From Phocoena phocoena (Eukaryota > Chordata > Mammalia > Artiodactyla > Phocoenidae), in NCBI RefSeq assembly GCF_963924675.1, contig NC_089231.1, positions 72,043,191-72,107,190 of the forward strand: DNA of 64,000 bases, written 5' to 3'. Positions 9,735-20,160 of the stretch are shown one piece after another. Below the pieces are notes generated by a model. That model worked only from the letters and a program-made list of their open reading frames with translations. It was not told where the DNA came from and did not search any database. A program made the position numbers and the translations under genes. How positions within the stretch are numbered: the first letter of the stretch is position 1; every line of letters begins with the position of its first letter.

Positions 9735-10832
9735 TCAGAGCATGCTGGTCTCCCTCTCGTTCATGGATGACATCTTGGTGAAACTTCTATGGCTGGGATA
9801 GGAGGAGTGGCCTGTGTCCTCACTCAGAGCATGGACCAGACGGGAGAAGAGGGCCACCTTGAACTTCTTGAAGTCCTGACCCACGAAGACGTACAGAATG
9901 GGATTCATGCAGCTGTTGGCAATGGCGATGGCAGTGGCCAGGGGCACACCCAGGCTGAAGACGGAGCCAGGCATGGCGCTGTGATGGAGCTCCAGAAGGT
10001 ACAGCGTGTGGTAGGGGCACCAGCAGAGGAAGAAGGTGATAATGATGGTCACGATGACCTTGAAGGGCTTCTTAGTCTTGGCCAGGCGGTTGCGCCGCAG
10101 CTTGCAGACGATGGTGACGTAGCAGGCGGTGATGATGAGCATCGGGGTCAGGAAGCCACAGAGGAAGCGGGTGATGGTCACCGCCACGTGCCGGCCAAAG
10201 CCCACAGCGTCCACTTGGGGATGAGTGGGCCACGAGGAAGAGCTGGTGGCAGACAGGCTGAAGTTGTTAAAGCAGGATATTTTCCCGTGCACATGGGCTG
10301 TGTCCCGGAAGACGAGGGATGGGGAACTCAAGAAGAAAGCCAGGACCCAGATGACCATGCAGGCCATGTAAGCCAACCGGACGCTGCGGTGGTTCTGGGA
10401 CCAGACGGGAAGGAGCACGGAGATGCAGCGGTCGGAGCTGATGACAGTGAGCAGGAAGACGCTGGTGTACATGTTGTGGATGAGCAGGAAGTTGCTGATC
10501 TTGCACATGGCTGTGCCGAACACCCAGTGGTAGTCCATGGCGGCGTAGGTGATGTGGATTGGGAGGAAGACGTTGAACAGGAAATCCGCAACGGCCAGGT
10601 TGAGGAACCAGACGGTGTTCACCGTCTTCTTCATCTTGCAGGTGGCGATGATGATCACCAAGCCGTTGCCCAGGATCCCGAGGAAACAGATGATGCTGTA
10701 GACCACCACCAGGAAGATCCTGACCACCCTGCCTTCCAGGGGAGATAACTCCTCCAAAACCACGACGGGGTCGAAATCATCAGAGTACACGTACTCATAG
10801 GTGAGGGAGGTGTTGTTATCCTCATCCTCCAT
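9735..10832 (-). CDS. CMKLR1: CMKLR1 (ChemR23), chemerin receptor 1, main coding exon
   Basis: Class A GPCR of the plasma membrane that binds chemerin (and is reported to bind resolvin E1), couples to Gi and guides macrophages, dendritic and NK cells as well as acting in fat tissue. The frame from ATG 10,832 to TGA 9,735 gives 365 residues starting MEDEDNNTS. Visible features, numbered from that Met: an acidic N-terminus with overlapping sequons at N6/N7; TM1 about 38-64 with LGNG; TM2 with LNLAVADF (Asp82); Cys110 and Cys187 for the TM3-ECL2 disulfide; DRC at 134-136 in place of DRY, as in this receptor generally; a second sequon in CFNNFS; the TM6 CWCP at 270-273; NPILY at 310-314; and a Ser-rich tail ending SSMNERETSML. 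An upstream exon ending in ATG would add Met-Arg in frame, as in human isoform A (373 aa), giving 367. From memory of the human protein, the six-residue difference is a missing copy of a short SMNERE-like repeat in the tail. No frameshift or early stop is seen, so the gene appears functional. Confidence 0.97.
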   Translation of the reverse strand: MEDEDNNTSLTYEYVYSDDFDPVVVLEELSPLEGRVVRIFLVVVYSIICFLGILGNGLVIIIATCKMKKTVNTVWFLNLAVADFLFNVFLPIHITYAAMDYHWVFGTAMCKISNFLLIHNMYTSVFLLTVISSDRCISVLLPVWSQNHRSVRLAYMACMVIWVLAFFLSSPSLVFRDTAHVHGKISCFNNFSLSATSSSSWPTHPQVDAVGFGRHVAVTITRFLCGFLTPMLIITACYVTIVCKLRRNRLAKTKKPFKVIVTIIITFFLCWCPYHTLYLLELHHSAMPGSVFSLGVPLATAIAIANSCMNPILYVFVGQDFKKFKVALFSRLVHALSEDTGHSSYPSHRSFTKMSSMNERETSML

Positions 10833-10862
10833 TCTCTGCAAGCGGAGGCAGGGGTCATTAGG
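10833..10862 (-). other. CMKLR1: Splice acceptor of the CMKLR1 coding exon
   Basis: On the minus strand a branch-point-like TAATGAC is followed by CCCCTGCCTCCGCTTGCAG and then AGAATGGAGG. The AG is at 10,837-10,836, so the exon starts at 10,835 with AGA (Arg) before the ATG. In-frame reading upstream of this AG only reaches a TTG, not an ATG, so translation must start at 10,832 or in an upstream exon. Confidence 0.85.
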
Positions 10863-10964
10863 GGAACTTTGATGAGAACTGGCTTTAAAAGGTTGACCTT
10901 AAAGCCAGCGCAACTGACCGTGTCCTCCCTGGCTGTGAGCAAGGCCAGTTGGGTGGCTTTGCTA
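10863..10964 (-). other. CMKLR1 5' intron, proximal part
   Basis: Intronic unique DNA next to the acceptor; no further features. Confidence 0.5.
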
Positions 10965-11190
10965 TTTTATTTACTGGACTAACACCTCTCAGGCACCTCC
11001 TATATATCGGGTACTATTCTAAAGGGTTGAGGTATGTAAACTCTTTTCATCCTCATAATAACTCAATGAAAGTTGTTACAAACCCCATTTTACAGATGAG
11101 GAAACTGAGGCACAGAGAGCTTGAGTCACGTGCCCAAAGTCATACAGCTGGGAAGAGGCAGAGCCAGGAGTCAGGCCCCAGCTTCAGAGT
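10965..11190 (-). mobile_element. MIR (antisense)
   Basis: CAGGCACCTCCTATATATCG, CTTTTCATCCTCATAATAAC, CCCCATTTTACAGATGAGGA, AACTGAGGCACAGAGAGCTT and GTCATACAGCTGGGAAGAGG. Confidence 0.85.
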
Positions 11191-11244
11191 CTATGGTCCC
11201 TCTGGACCACCATGTTTTTGCTTCCTCTCTGGGACCCTCCCCTT

Positions 11245-11345
11245 TCCCTTACAGTCTAGTGGGAGACAACTATTCATCAAAAAACTCCTCAAATCATGGA
11301 AAAAATCGCAACGATGCTAAGCGCAATGAAGGAGAGGTGCGTAGT
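11245..11345 (-). mobile_element. L2 fragment (antisense)
   Basis: ACAGTCTAGTGGGAGACAAC followed by an A-rich run matches the antisense L2 'shared storage' segment near its 3' end. Confidence 0.5.
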
Positions 11346-11621
11346 GCTGCAAACTTGGTTCCGACCGTATTTCCAAAACCCAGGGACCCCTGCACTGACA
11401 GTGCACCCACCTCATTCTCGTCCCCCACTGATGCCCTTTGGAGAGATGAGTTCAGATTCCGTGTCCCTTACCGTTCCCTGTTACGATGCCCAAAGCTCTC
11501 CAATGTGGGTCCTTGGCCAATCAGTTCCCAAACACAGCTGGAAACACCTGCAGGGAAGAATGAGGAACAGCAGTTGGCTCTGGATCTAAGAACCAGAGGT
11601 TTGGGTGGACCCAGAGCCAGA

Positions 11622-11750
11622 GGTTGAATGTATCGCTGTTACTCCCACTTTCCAGAGGAGGAAGCAGAGGCTCAGAGAAGCTAAGTGATGTGCCCGAGGT
11701 TACCCAGCTGGGAAGTGGTGGAGCCCCCTGAACCCAGGTCAACAGCTGAA
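11622..11750 (-). mobile_element. MIR (antisense)
   Basis: GAGGAAGCAGAGGCTCAGAG, AAGCTAAGTGATGTGCCCGA and GGTTACCCAGCTGGGAAGTG. Confidence 0.65.
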
Positions 11751-11934
11751 CCCTTCATCCCAACCCCCATCTCCACCAACCCCCCCCATCCCAGCACATC
11801 CAGAGACGAGAGCCTGATTCAGGGATGGGTGCAGGGGAGAGAGTATGGATGGCTCGATACAAATCCACTGCCAGGGCAGGACCCAGAAAACACCATTTCA
11901 GGCAGTGTTGGGGACACAGGAGACAAGAAGAGGA

Positions 11935-12066
11935 ACTGCCCAGAGCACCTACTCTGTGCCAAGAACTATAATTTCCTCATCACATTAAATCCTCCCAGAG
12001 GTTCTTCCAGGCAGGTGATACTACTCTTGGCTTGGAGCTGCGGAAACTGAGGCTCAGAGAGAAGCA
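11935..12066 (-). mobile_element. MIR (antisense)
   Basis: AGAGCACCTACTCTGTGCCA, CACATTAAATCCTCCCAGAG and GCGGAAACTGAGGCTCAGAG. Confidence 0.75.
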
Positions 12067-12144
12067 TCCTTCTCACCGGGCATCTTCTGGGCCCTCTGTT
12101 ACCAAGAATTGGGCCCTGGTGTCACAACGGTCCAATGAGACAGA

Positions 12145-12280
12145 CACAAATACATTCCCTGAGCATCTACTATATGCCAGAAAGCTGAACTGGTACTTCA
12201 TACAATCCCCATAACAACCTTGTTGGATATTTTCCCAATGTATGGAAGAAGGAACAAAGATTGGAGAGTTTGCAAGCTTG
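12145..12280 (-). mobile_element. MIR (antisense)
   Basis: CCTGAGCATCTACTATATGC, TCATACAATCCCCATAACAA and GATTGGAGAGTTTGCAAGC. Confidence 0.55.
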
Positions 12281-12319
12281 GGAGATCTTGGAGGAGGTGG
12301 TCTCATGCATCGTTCACAC

Positions 12320-12505
12320 CCAGCCTTGGCCACCTGCCAGCTCTGTGGCTTTGGACACACGACTTCTCCTCTCTGAGCCTCGGTTTCCTCATCAGTAAGA
12401 TGGGAATACTCACTACTTCACGGAAAGGATGTAAGGATTACAGGCAATCAGGAATTTGGAGCATTTGGCTCAGTGCTGGCACACTCGATAAATATTAGCG
12501 ATTAC
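12320..12505 (+). mobile_element. MIR (sense)
   Basis: CCACCTGCCAGCTCTGTGGC, CTCTGAGCCTCGGTTTCCTC, GGATGTAAGGATTACAGGCA and CACTCGATAAATATTAGCGA. Confidence 0.75.
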
Positions 12506-12659
12506 ATTGCAACCCAAGGGTAAACAGCTGAATTCTGAGCTGGAATCCGAGCCCAGGGCACTGACAACCCAGAGCCCATGCACTTTCCACCACCCATGTC
12601 CTCCCCATCTGACAAATGGGCTCTAAACAAGATGTCTCAGCCTGGCGACACTGGCAATC

Positions 12660-12800
12660 GACACTTCATTATAAGTAAGTCCAACCCTTCTCCATATAAA
12701 TTCATCATTGCTGCTTGATGGGCTTGAGGTTGTATTTTATTGCATAAAAGTCATCTTTCGCTTTTTATTAAATAAAAGCCACTTGGAAATTTCCATTGAG
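12660..12800. other. AT-rich unique block in CMKLR1 intron, possible enhancer
   Basis: No repeat hallmarks. It has TTTATTGCATAAAAGTCATC (octamer/CDX-like) and CTTTTTATTAAATAAAAGCC close together. Conservation cannot be judged here. Confidence 0.25.
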
Positions 12801-12979
12801 GACTCTGGGCTCAAAGGAGTGGGCTGCATCATCCCGCTCTACAGCCTGGGTGAAGAATCCGGAAGTGTCCAACCAGGGGTCCCCAAGGACTTCCTGTGGG
12901 ATGCGGAGAGAAGACGGGGAGGCAGCAGCTGCCCCCTCCCCCGACACCCACAACTAGGGGAAACGTCACAGGTGTTCAC

Positions 12980-13155
12980 GATAATAATGTATGTGCTGAG
13001 CATGTGATTCAGATGGTCTCACTTTGACCCAGGAGGGGCCACAGCGAGGCTGAAGGAGATGAAGACCCTTGCCCAAGACATCTGGGCAGGGGGGTGGGAG
13101 AGCCTGGATTTGAACCAGGTCTGCAGAATGTGGGATCTTGCCCGCCACTCCACGC
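12980..13155 (-). mobile_element. MIR (antisense, diverged)
   Basis: GAGATGAAGACCCTTGCCCA, AGACATCTGGGCAGG and GCCTGGATTTGAACCAGGTC. Confidence 0.5.
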
Positions 13156-13431
13156 TGGGAAATCGTGATCTCATGACAGCCACCGAGTGTGTCCTTGAGG
13201 AAGGAAGGAGCATGCCCGCGTTCCCTGTTCCGGGCTGTGCACGATGCAGGGACGAGGCCATGGCTTCCCAGGTTGCTTTTCCACAGGGGCTCACGGTCAG
13301 TCACAAGGGACAAGACAGAGGTGGTGCTGTGTCCTGAACAAGGCCAGGCTGCACCCAGGGAGCCCCCCGGAGGGGCATCCCCTATCCTGGGCATTGGAGA
13401 CTTCCTGTGGCAGGTGGGCTATGGGCTGAGG

Positions 13432-13652
13432 TTTTTTTTTGTTTTGGGGGGTTTTTTTTTGCTGTATGCGGGCCTCTCACTGTTGTGGCCTCTCCCGTTG
13501 CGGCGCACAGGCTCCAGGCGCACAGGCTCAGCGGCCATGGCTCACGGGCCCAGCCGCTCCGCGGCACGTGGGATCTTCCCGGACTGGGGCATGAACCCAT
13601 GTCCCCTGCATCGGCAGGCGGGCTCTCAACCACTGCGCCACCAGGGAAGCCC
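13432..13652 (-). mobile_element. CHR-type SINE (short form, antisense)
   Basis: The interrupted T tail at 13,432-13,470 is the 3' end; the tRNA-like 5' end is at 13,652 (ACTGCGCCACCAGGGAAGCC). A direct repeat flanks it: ATGGGCTGAGGTTTT at 13,421 and ACGGGCTGAGTTTT at 13,655. CGCACAGGCTC is partly repeated inside the body (near 13,503 and 13,517), a small local duplication not seen in the other copies. CHR SINEs are RNA polymerase III-type elements moved by L1 machinery. Confidence 0.93.
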
Positions 13653-13669
13653 GTACGGGCTGAGTTTTA

Positions 13670-14220
13670 AAGGGCAGTTGTGAGTTAAGACGGGAAGGAG
13701 GGAGGAGGGAGGGCATGCCAGGCCGTCTCCCCCGCCCCCGCATCCCCCCCTCATTAGCGGGGCGGGGGGGGGGCGGTGTCTGAGCCCCCAGAGGAGGGCG
13801 AAGAGCAGCAAGGTCTCAGGACCCAGCAATTGGCACTGAAGCAGCTGCAGAAATGCGACATCACATCTGGCTCTCCGGCTGGGCTGGAAGCAGCTCGGGG
13901 TCGGAAGTCACAGGTCTTTTCATCTTTGAGCAGGGTGGAGGCCAGGCTGGGCCTGCACAGGGTGGTGCTGACATCCCCCGGCATGTCTGTCCAACTACTC
14001 CTCACCCCTCATCCCCCCAGGAATGTCAGTGTCCCCCACAGGTGTGTGCCCTTCCCCTCCACTCCCCCCTGCCTGAGCCCCTGGGATCTCCCTGCAGGGG
14101 GGCGCGCCAGTCACAGGTTTGCCCTCAGCCTCAGCCTCTGCTCTATCCCCGACGTACATCCCTCCTGTCCTGTACTGCCCCCAGCCTGGGCAGTAGAGCA
14201 GAGCAGTCAAGGACACAGAC
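13670..14220. other. Unique GC-rich intronic DNA
   Basis: Nothing coding is supported; C- and G-runs at 13,725-13,775 include a G-rich segment with nine consecutive G. Confidence 0.45.
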
Positions 14221-14221
14221 C

Positions 14222-14460
14222 TTGGGGCCCGGCCTAGCTACCAGCGTCCAAATCCTCCTCCTTCATGAACTCCCTGTGACCTTGAGCCACTCAGGTATCT
14301 TCTCTGTGCCTCAGTTGTCTTATCTATAAAATGGGTATGATGTAATAGTTCAAATGGTTGAGAGGATTAAATGTCACATGCAAAGTACTAAGAACAGGGT
14401 CTCTTATGGGGTAAGCACTATGTTTTTACTGTCATTATTACTGTTATTATTATCATCACT
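14222..14460 (+). mobile_element. MIR (sense)
   Basis: CTCCCTGTGACCTTGAGCCA, TCTGTGCCTCAGTTGTCTTA, TCTATAAAATGGGTATGATG, GTTGAGAGGATTAAATG, and a TTATTACTGTTATTATTATC tail. Confidence 0.8.
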
Positions 14461-14794
14461 TTCCCCCCTCAGTCTTCTACTCTTAACTCCCTTCTAAAAT
14501 GGCCTTTGCCATTCGAAAATGGTGGGAGGGGCCAGGAAGGCCAGAGGACCTGTGCATCTTGCCCGCTTGTCTCCCCAGCTCTGGGTTCAAGGGCAGGTCA
14601 AGGGCGATACAGGCAAGAATTTGCTTCTCTAAGCTCCGGTCTCCTCACCTCTCCAGAGGGGTAAGAACCCTTCCCTCATTGCTGTTGGAAGGGTCATAAG
14701 AAATGACAATGACTCCTTTGCCAATCGTAAAGAGCTGTAAAATTCTCATTGTTCAGATTCCTTAAACCCTCTATAACCAGGAAGCTTAGGAAAA

Positions 14795-14860
14795 AAGGGT
14801 ATAAGTATACATACATAATATGTGTATACTAACATTGTATACATAATATGTGTATGGCTG
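14795..14860. repeat. AT-rich direct repeat
   Basis: ATACATAATATGTGTAT occurs twice, 25 bases apart, each copy nearly palindromic. Confidence 0.65.
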
Positions 14861-15015
14861 ACATTTATTTGAGCACTCCCTATATGCTATTGTGCTCTGC
14901 AATAGCCTTACAAGGATACATTAGCTTGCAGTTAGGAAAACTGAGGTTCAGAGAGGTGAAGCAACTTGCCCGAAGCCACACAGCTGGGAAATCTGACCCC
15001 AGAGCCTGACTTCCA
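14855..15015 (-). mobile_element. MIR (antisense)
   Basis: ATTTGAGCACTCCCTATATG, TTAGGAAAACTGAGGTTCAG, AGGTGAAGCAACTTGCCCG and AAGCCACACAGCTGGGAAAT. Confidence 0.8.
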
Positions 15016-15594
15016 AGGATCCCAAGTGAAAAGTCTCTTGGGTTCCCCCTGCTTCCCTGAGAGATTAGGAGTCCCAATCCCACCTCTCTGAGCTCTCTAA
15101 GCCTTAGCTTTGAACCCTGAGAGCCCAGACCTTCATCACATTCTTGATCCTCCCATGGAGCTGCCTTCCCCGGTCTCCCTTTGCCTTGCCTTCAAGGTCC
15201 CTACAAGCAGCTACCACAGGGAAATCACATCTGTGATGCTGTATTAGTCCTGGACAGTGATGCTACCCACTGCCTCTCTCAAGGTGCCCTTTATGAAGTT
15301 CCCTGCCCAGTGAGAAATGCCCTGGAGAATTCAAGGTAAGGAAAAACATTATTTCCTCTGAGGAACTAGGCTGCTTCCTCAATCTTAATAAACAAAGTTC
15401 TACAAAGGATCATGGTTCCCTCTTTGATGTGGCCAGAGTCACATCTGCACGTCAGAGGCAGCAAGCCCATCCATCCTGCTGGTCTGCAGTTCCTGCATTG
15501 GTTTGGGTTGGCTCTGATGTCTACATCTAGCTATACTTCATGTTGGTTTTAGTTCCTTGTGATAGATAAATCGGGGCACACTCTAGCCCAAACA
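15016..15594. other. Unique intronic DNA
   Basis: No exon signal strong enough to report and no recognised repeat. Confidence 0.4.
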
Positions 15595-15775
15595 TTGTAC
15601 CAAGCTTTTTAGTGGCATTCGCTCATACGTCCCCAACAAACCCCAGCAGTAGTACTGCTATTACTCCCAAGGTAAAGGTAAGGAAGTGAGGCTAAGGCAC
15701 AGTCAGCTAGTAGCCAGTTCACACCCAGGTTGCTGGGACTCTGTGCCCTGCTCTTAACCATCTTGCTTTCCAGGA
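15595..15775 (-). mobile_element. MIR (antisense, diverged)
   Basis: GTACTGCTATTACTCCCAAG, GAAGTGAGGCTAAGGCACAG, CAGCTAGTAGCCAGTTC and GCTCTTAACCATCTTGC. Confidence 0.55.
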
Positions 15776-16254
15776 AGTGGAGCACATCTTTCCATGTCTG
15801 TTCACACCCTTGCTGATGCCCCAGGGTCCCCAGCTCCACCCTCCCGGGAAACCTCCTCTTTGCTCCCCTTTCTTAGCCCCTCAAGGAACCCATGTTCCCC
15901 AGTTTTGAGGACAATCTGGCTGAGGTCTGGGGCACAGATGGGAATCGTTTGCCAAAGCTGACACTGTCCATCACAGCCCAGGCGGGCAAGCGAGCCTGTA
16001 GCCAGACTGTCCTTCTTTCTGCCCTCGGCTCCCCAGGGAGCCCAGGGGACAGATGAGCTGTGCTGGCGCGGCTCCCAGATTCTTCGTGTGATCCCAAACT
16101 CACACCCATTTGGAACCAGGACCTAGAGCTGATCTGCTCTGAGGCTCCTGAGACAGACTCTCCAAGCCCGTCTTGGCAGTCCTTTCTTTGGGACAGTTCC
16201 CATAGGTCCCCAGAAGGGGATGCCAGGGAGGAGGTGGTAGGGGAGGCAGGAGAC

Positions 16255-16385
16255 CCGCTATGACACCGGAGCAAGTTTCTTCCCCATCTCTGAGCCTCGG
16301 TTGTGCCATCTGAAAAATGGGAATGATAACCCCTGCCCTGCTTACTTCTCAGGACCGCTGGGAGCACGCATTAAGGCCCTTCAGC
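16255..16385 (+). mobile_element. MIR (sense)
   Basis: TTCTTCCCCATCTCTGAGCC, TCGGTTGTGCCATCTGAAAA and TGGGAATGATAACCCC. Confidence 0.65.
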
Positions 16386-16654
16386 TTGTCCCAGGCTTGG
16401 TGAGGATGATGGAGAGAGACCCAGTGTGAGTCAAGGCCCTGGGAGGTCTGAGAGCTCCACTTTGTGGAGTGACAAAGCTTCCCGAAGTGAAGTAACACAT
16501 TTGCTATGTGGCATCTGCCAAAAATCAAAATCACTCTTTTTTTCAGGGTGTAAGAGTTTCTATTCCCTTTTAAATTTCCTCTACAAGTTCAAACTCATCT
16601 CTGAAAACCAGGCTCCTCTCCAGCTGGTTTTCCCTTGGCATCCCTCCCCCCACC

Positions 16655-17115
16655 CCCTGCAGTGGGTTAAATGTCTTCCCTCAAAAAAAAAAAGATAGTT
16701 CACCAGAACCTGCAAATGTGACCTTATTTGGAAAAAAGGGTCTTTGCAGATGTAATTAACATAAGGATCTCAAGATGAGATCATCTTGGATTAAGGTGGA
16801 CTCTAAATCCAATGACAAGTGTCCCTATAAGAGGAAATGACAGAAGGAGGTTTGACACAGAAACAGAGAAGGCCATGTGAAGAGGGAGGTGGGGCCTGGA
16901 GGGATGCAGCCATGAGCCAAGGAACACCCAGAGCCCCAGAAGCTGGAAGACACAAGGAAGGGTCCTCCCCTAGAGACTTCAGAGGGAGCACAGCCTGCGA
17001 TGGCTTGTTTTCAGACTTCTGGCCTCCAGAACCACGAGAGAATATACATTTCTATCGTTTTAAGCCACCCGGTGTGCAGTAATTTGTTACAGCAGCCCTA
17101 GGACACTAATACACC
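16655..17115 (+). mobile_element. MaLR-type LTR (ERVL-MaLR, MLT1/MST-like, sense)
   Basis: Hallmarks run in order: CAAATGTGACCTTATTTGGA, GGGTCTTTGCAGATGTAATT, CCCTATAAGAGGAAATGACA, CATGTGAAGAGGGAGG, CATGAGCCAAGGAACACCCA, GACTTCTGGCCTCCAGAACC, TTTTAAGCCACCCGGTGTGC and TTACAGCAGCCCTAGGACAC. It is a solo LTR relic of an ancient endogenous element with no coding content. Confidence 0.85.
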
Positions 17116-17294
17116 TCCGTTCTGGCTCCGCCGGCACCCTGCTCCCCACTGCGGGGCACGCAGTATTTATATGATTATTACTGGCTTCACACATCTGACT
17201 AGATTGCAAGCTACCTGAGGGGGGAGGACTGGGTCTTATTCAGGCTCCGTATCTCAGGTCAGAGCAGGATGTGGGCACCAAGTGGGTCCTCGGG

Positions 17295-17520
17295 ATATTG
17301 CTGTGTCCTCACATGGTCTTCCCTGTGTGCGTGTCCTAATCACCTCTTCATATAAGGACATCAGGCAGATTGGGTTAGGGCCCACCCTAATGACCTCACT
17401 TTTCCCTAATCACCACTTAAAAACCCTGTTCCAAATACAGTCACATTCCCAAAGTACTGGGGTTTAGGACGTCAGCATATGAATTTGGGGGAGGGGACAC
17501 AATTCAGCCCATAACACCTA
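17295..17520 (-). mobile_element. MaLR-type LTR (antisense, 5' half)
   Basis: Read on the minus strand it starts GGTGTTATGGGCTGAATTGT and has GGGCCCTAACCCAATCTGCC-like sequence further in. The end carrying the TTTAAGCC motif is missing. It faces the LTR at 16,655 about 180 bases away. Confidence 0.75.
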
Positions 17521-18500
17521 CATAGTTGTCATTATTGTTAGAACTTAACATTGCTATTTGCTGTTCCTCCAGATCGCTCCCTCTGTACTGGGATTGCCAA
17601 ATGGAATGTACAGGGAACGCCTTCCTGCAAATCAGAAAACACAGCAACCCCAGCAGAAAAATGGGCTAATGATAGAAACAGGTAATTTACAGGAGGGAAA
17701 CCTCCAAACCGAGGTATTAGACAAACTGATCATCAAAGACATGCGAATGAGAACTGTGGAAAGGTTCCAGAAAGCTGGGATGGAGACCCCCTGGGGCTGG
17801 CACAGGCTTCATGCCTTGCTGCTGGTACCCGTGAACCCCTGCGTGCCCCCCAGCTCATGTGCGGTGTTTGGAGGGGCATGCCTTAGCATTGGTTCTCCAG
17901 AAGCAAACCTCACATAAGCCTTCCTACAAAGGTGATTATTAAGGAAGTGTTCCAGGAAAACCCAGTAAGGGAGTGGAGAAGTAGGATTAGGAAAGGGAGG
18001 AGGTCCGACAAGGGGGCAACGCCAGGCAAAATCCCCGGGGAAGGTGGCTTGGTTCATGCCGCGGTCAGGGAACAATGGAGGTTGAATTCCAGAAGGCTAT
18101 TTATATCCCTCCATCCTGCCCGAGGCCGGTCTGCAGTCCCAGGCCCTCCCAGTGCCCGAGGGCCAGTCCTCCGACAAAGAGCCACAGGTGCCGGCTGTCA
18201 GTAGCGAGAGCTCACGGGGAGGCTGTGTGCCCCAAAACGGTCAAAGATCCAGGCGTCTCGGGCAGCGCAGGGGCATCTGCTGACGGCTGGAAGCTGGAAG
18301 CTGCTTACGTCCGGTGTGGGAGAGGCAAAAAGCTACGCAGCTGTTAGAAGCAACAGATTAGCAAGTGTACTCACAGCGAAAGAACACGGCTATTTAAAAC
18401 CACCTACCCAAATAGCACTTAAGTACACTGAAAACAAGCCTCCAAAAGCAGTAACACACTTTCTGCAAGAACAGGGCCAAATAACGAGATACACGCTGAA
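17521..18500. other. Intronic DNA, CpG-richer at 18,100-18,320
   Basis: No gene is supported. The part from 17,890 (GGTTCTCCAGAAGCAAACCT...) may be a degenerate unclassified repeat. The section 18,115-18,320 is richer in CpG than its flanks, but has no clear promoter elements. Confidence 0.35.
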
Positions 18501-19130
18501 CAGATTAGAATAGCTCCTTGGGTGCGGGGGTGGGAGGGAGAGGGAGAAGGAAAAGGGGAAAAAGGAAATGAATGCAGAGAAGAATGAAAATAAGACAAGG
18601 GCGGGGGCTTCAGAGGCCTCTGAGGCAGATGGGGATGGGTGGAGGGGTGTCATTATGTCAGCCTTCCCTCCCCTCCTGAGGTCCAGAAAAACCCAAAGCA
18701 AACAAACACACACCCCAAATTCCTGCCCCCGGGGTTCAGGCTTGGGCAGTGACCAGCCCATGCCTGGGTCACTGAATCCCTCATAAAGCCACATTGGGCA
18801 GGGGAAGGACCAAACAAGCAGCCTTGTCCCTGCCCGGGGCCTTGAGAGCCCCGCCCTGCCAGCCTTCTCCATCAGGCTGGGAATGAACTTGGATGAGCCC
18901 ACAAAAGGAACAGCATCAACCCAGTCAGAGGTGGCTGTGCGGTGGCCAAGGGCCGATTCCTCCTGCCAGAGGCCAGATAGACCAGGCAGAAGACCCTGCA
19001 CAGATGGTCCTGCCCTGCCCACCTGGCCAGGGCAGACAGACCTTTGCTGGGGAAGGGGTGGGAGAGCTCAAGGCCACATCTGGTTCCTCCCACCACAGAG
19101 AGCAGAAGCCTCAGACAGATGTTCTTTGCT
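18501..19130. other. Unique intronic DNA
   Basis: Purine-rich at 18,530-18,600 (GGGAGGGAGAGGGAGAAGG); otherwise nothing recognised. Confidence 0.4.
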
Positions 19131-19131
19131 T

Positions 19132-19270
19132 AGTTTTTATTAAGCAAATGTGTATAGAGCCCTCACCAAATTCCAGGCACGGTTCTAAGCACTATTACCG
19201 AAGAGGAAATTGTGCCAGAGAGGTTAAGTGCCCAAGGTCACACAGATAGCTCAGGTAAGCAAGATAGGCC
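19132..19270 (-). mobile_element. MIR (antisense)
   Basis: GGCACGGTTCTAAGCACTAT, GAAGAGGAAATTGTGCCAGA, GAGGTTAAGTGCCCAAGGTC and ACACAGATAGCTCAGGTAAG. Confidence 0.75.
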
Positions 19271-19669
19271 AAATTCGTCATTCCAGACAGGAGGGAGCTC
19301 AGAGCCCGGTGAACTGCCAAACCCACTCTCCTTCCTTGTCCACTGCCTCGCCTCCTTGGGACATTCCAGAATCCTCTAGCCATTGCCCCAGTGGAACCTC
19401 CCAAGAGTCCCCACGAGGTCAGGGTGTGCATTTTCCAGGTGGGGCAAGACGAGGCTCTCCTGGGTTTCCCCCAAGCCCCCGTGCCTCTAGGTAATGGCCT
19501 TAAGGGGAGCATGTCACATCCCAGGTGCTGCAGGAAAAGCCCTTTGGAGGGGGGCTCATTCATTCATCCATCCTTCAAGGATGCGTGGAGCCTGCTGCCC
19601 CCTGGCCCAGGAGAGGAGGCCAGGGTGCCATGGGCACAGCTCTTCCCACCTGGACCTCCCCCTAACCCT

Positions 19670-19820
19670 GCAAGGTCACTGTCATCAGTCCTGATTTACC
19701 GAGGGGATGTCTGAGGCCAGGCAGCAGTGGGAGAAGGGTCATCTGCCTGCAGTCACACACCTGGTTAGTGGCAGTGCAGGAATTTGAACACAGGTCCTTA
19801 GGAATCCAGGGCCCCACCTC
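19670..19820 (-). mobile_element. MIR (antisense, diverged)
   Basis: TGCCTGCAGTCACACACCTG, GTTAGTGGCAGTGCAGGAAT and TTGAACACAGGTCC. Confidence 0.6.
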
Positions 19821-19964
19821 CTCCAGCTGCCACCTGCTGGCCTATGTCCCCTGGGCTCAGGGGACAGCAGGGCTGAGAGCCATCTGGGCGGCAGACGTGG
19901 CCTTCAGCTTCCTCTCCGTGTCGTTGCCACGCCCCTCTGCCAGACTCTGCAAAGGACTTGCTCC

Positions 19965-20160
19965 CTTTCTGTCCGAGTCTGGTCTCTCCCTGCTTGCTTC
20001 TCCGTCGTCAGCCTCTATCTTGGTCTCTCTCCCTTTGTCTTGTCTTGTATTCTCTGTCTGTCCCTGTCTCTGTGTCTCGCCCTGCCTCTCACTTCTCTGT
20101 GCAGTCTCCCTGTCTTCTCTTTGTCTCCCTGTTCCCTCCCTCTCTCCCCACCCTCCCGCC
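19965..20160 (+). repeat. CT-rich low-complexity tract
   Basis: Dense TCTCTGTC/TCTGTCCCTG units, probably a decayed (TCTG)n microsatellite. Confidence 0.65.

Noticed and set aside
9789..10748. 319-residue open frame on the plus strand opposite CMKLR1
   Set aside because: It is the antisense shadow of the receptor exon; its His/Asp/Glu-rich composition mirrors the GPCR codons and it has no domain of its own.
18390..19022. 210-residue minus-strand frame in the intron
   Set aside because: Low-complexity stretches (Phe/Ser-rich) from a purine tract; overlapping frames on both strands; no family match.
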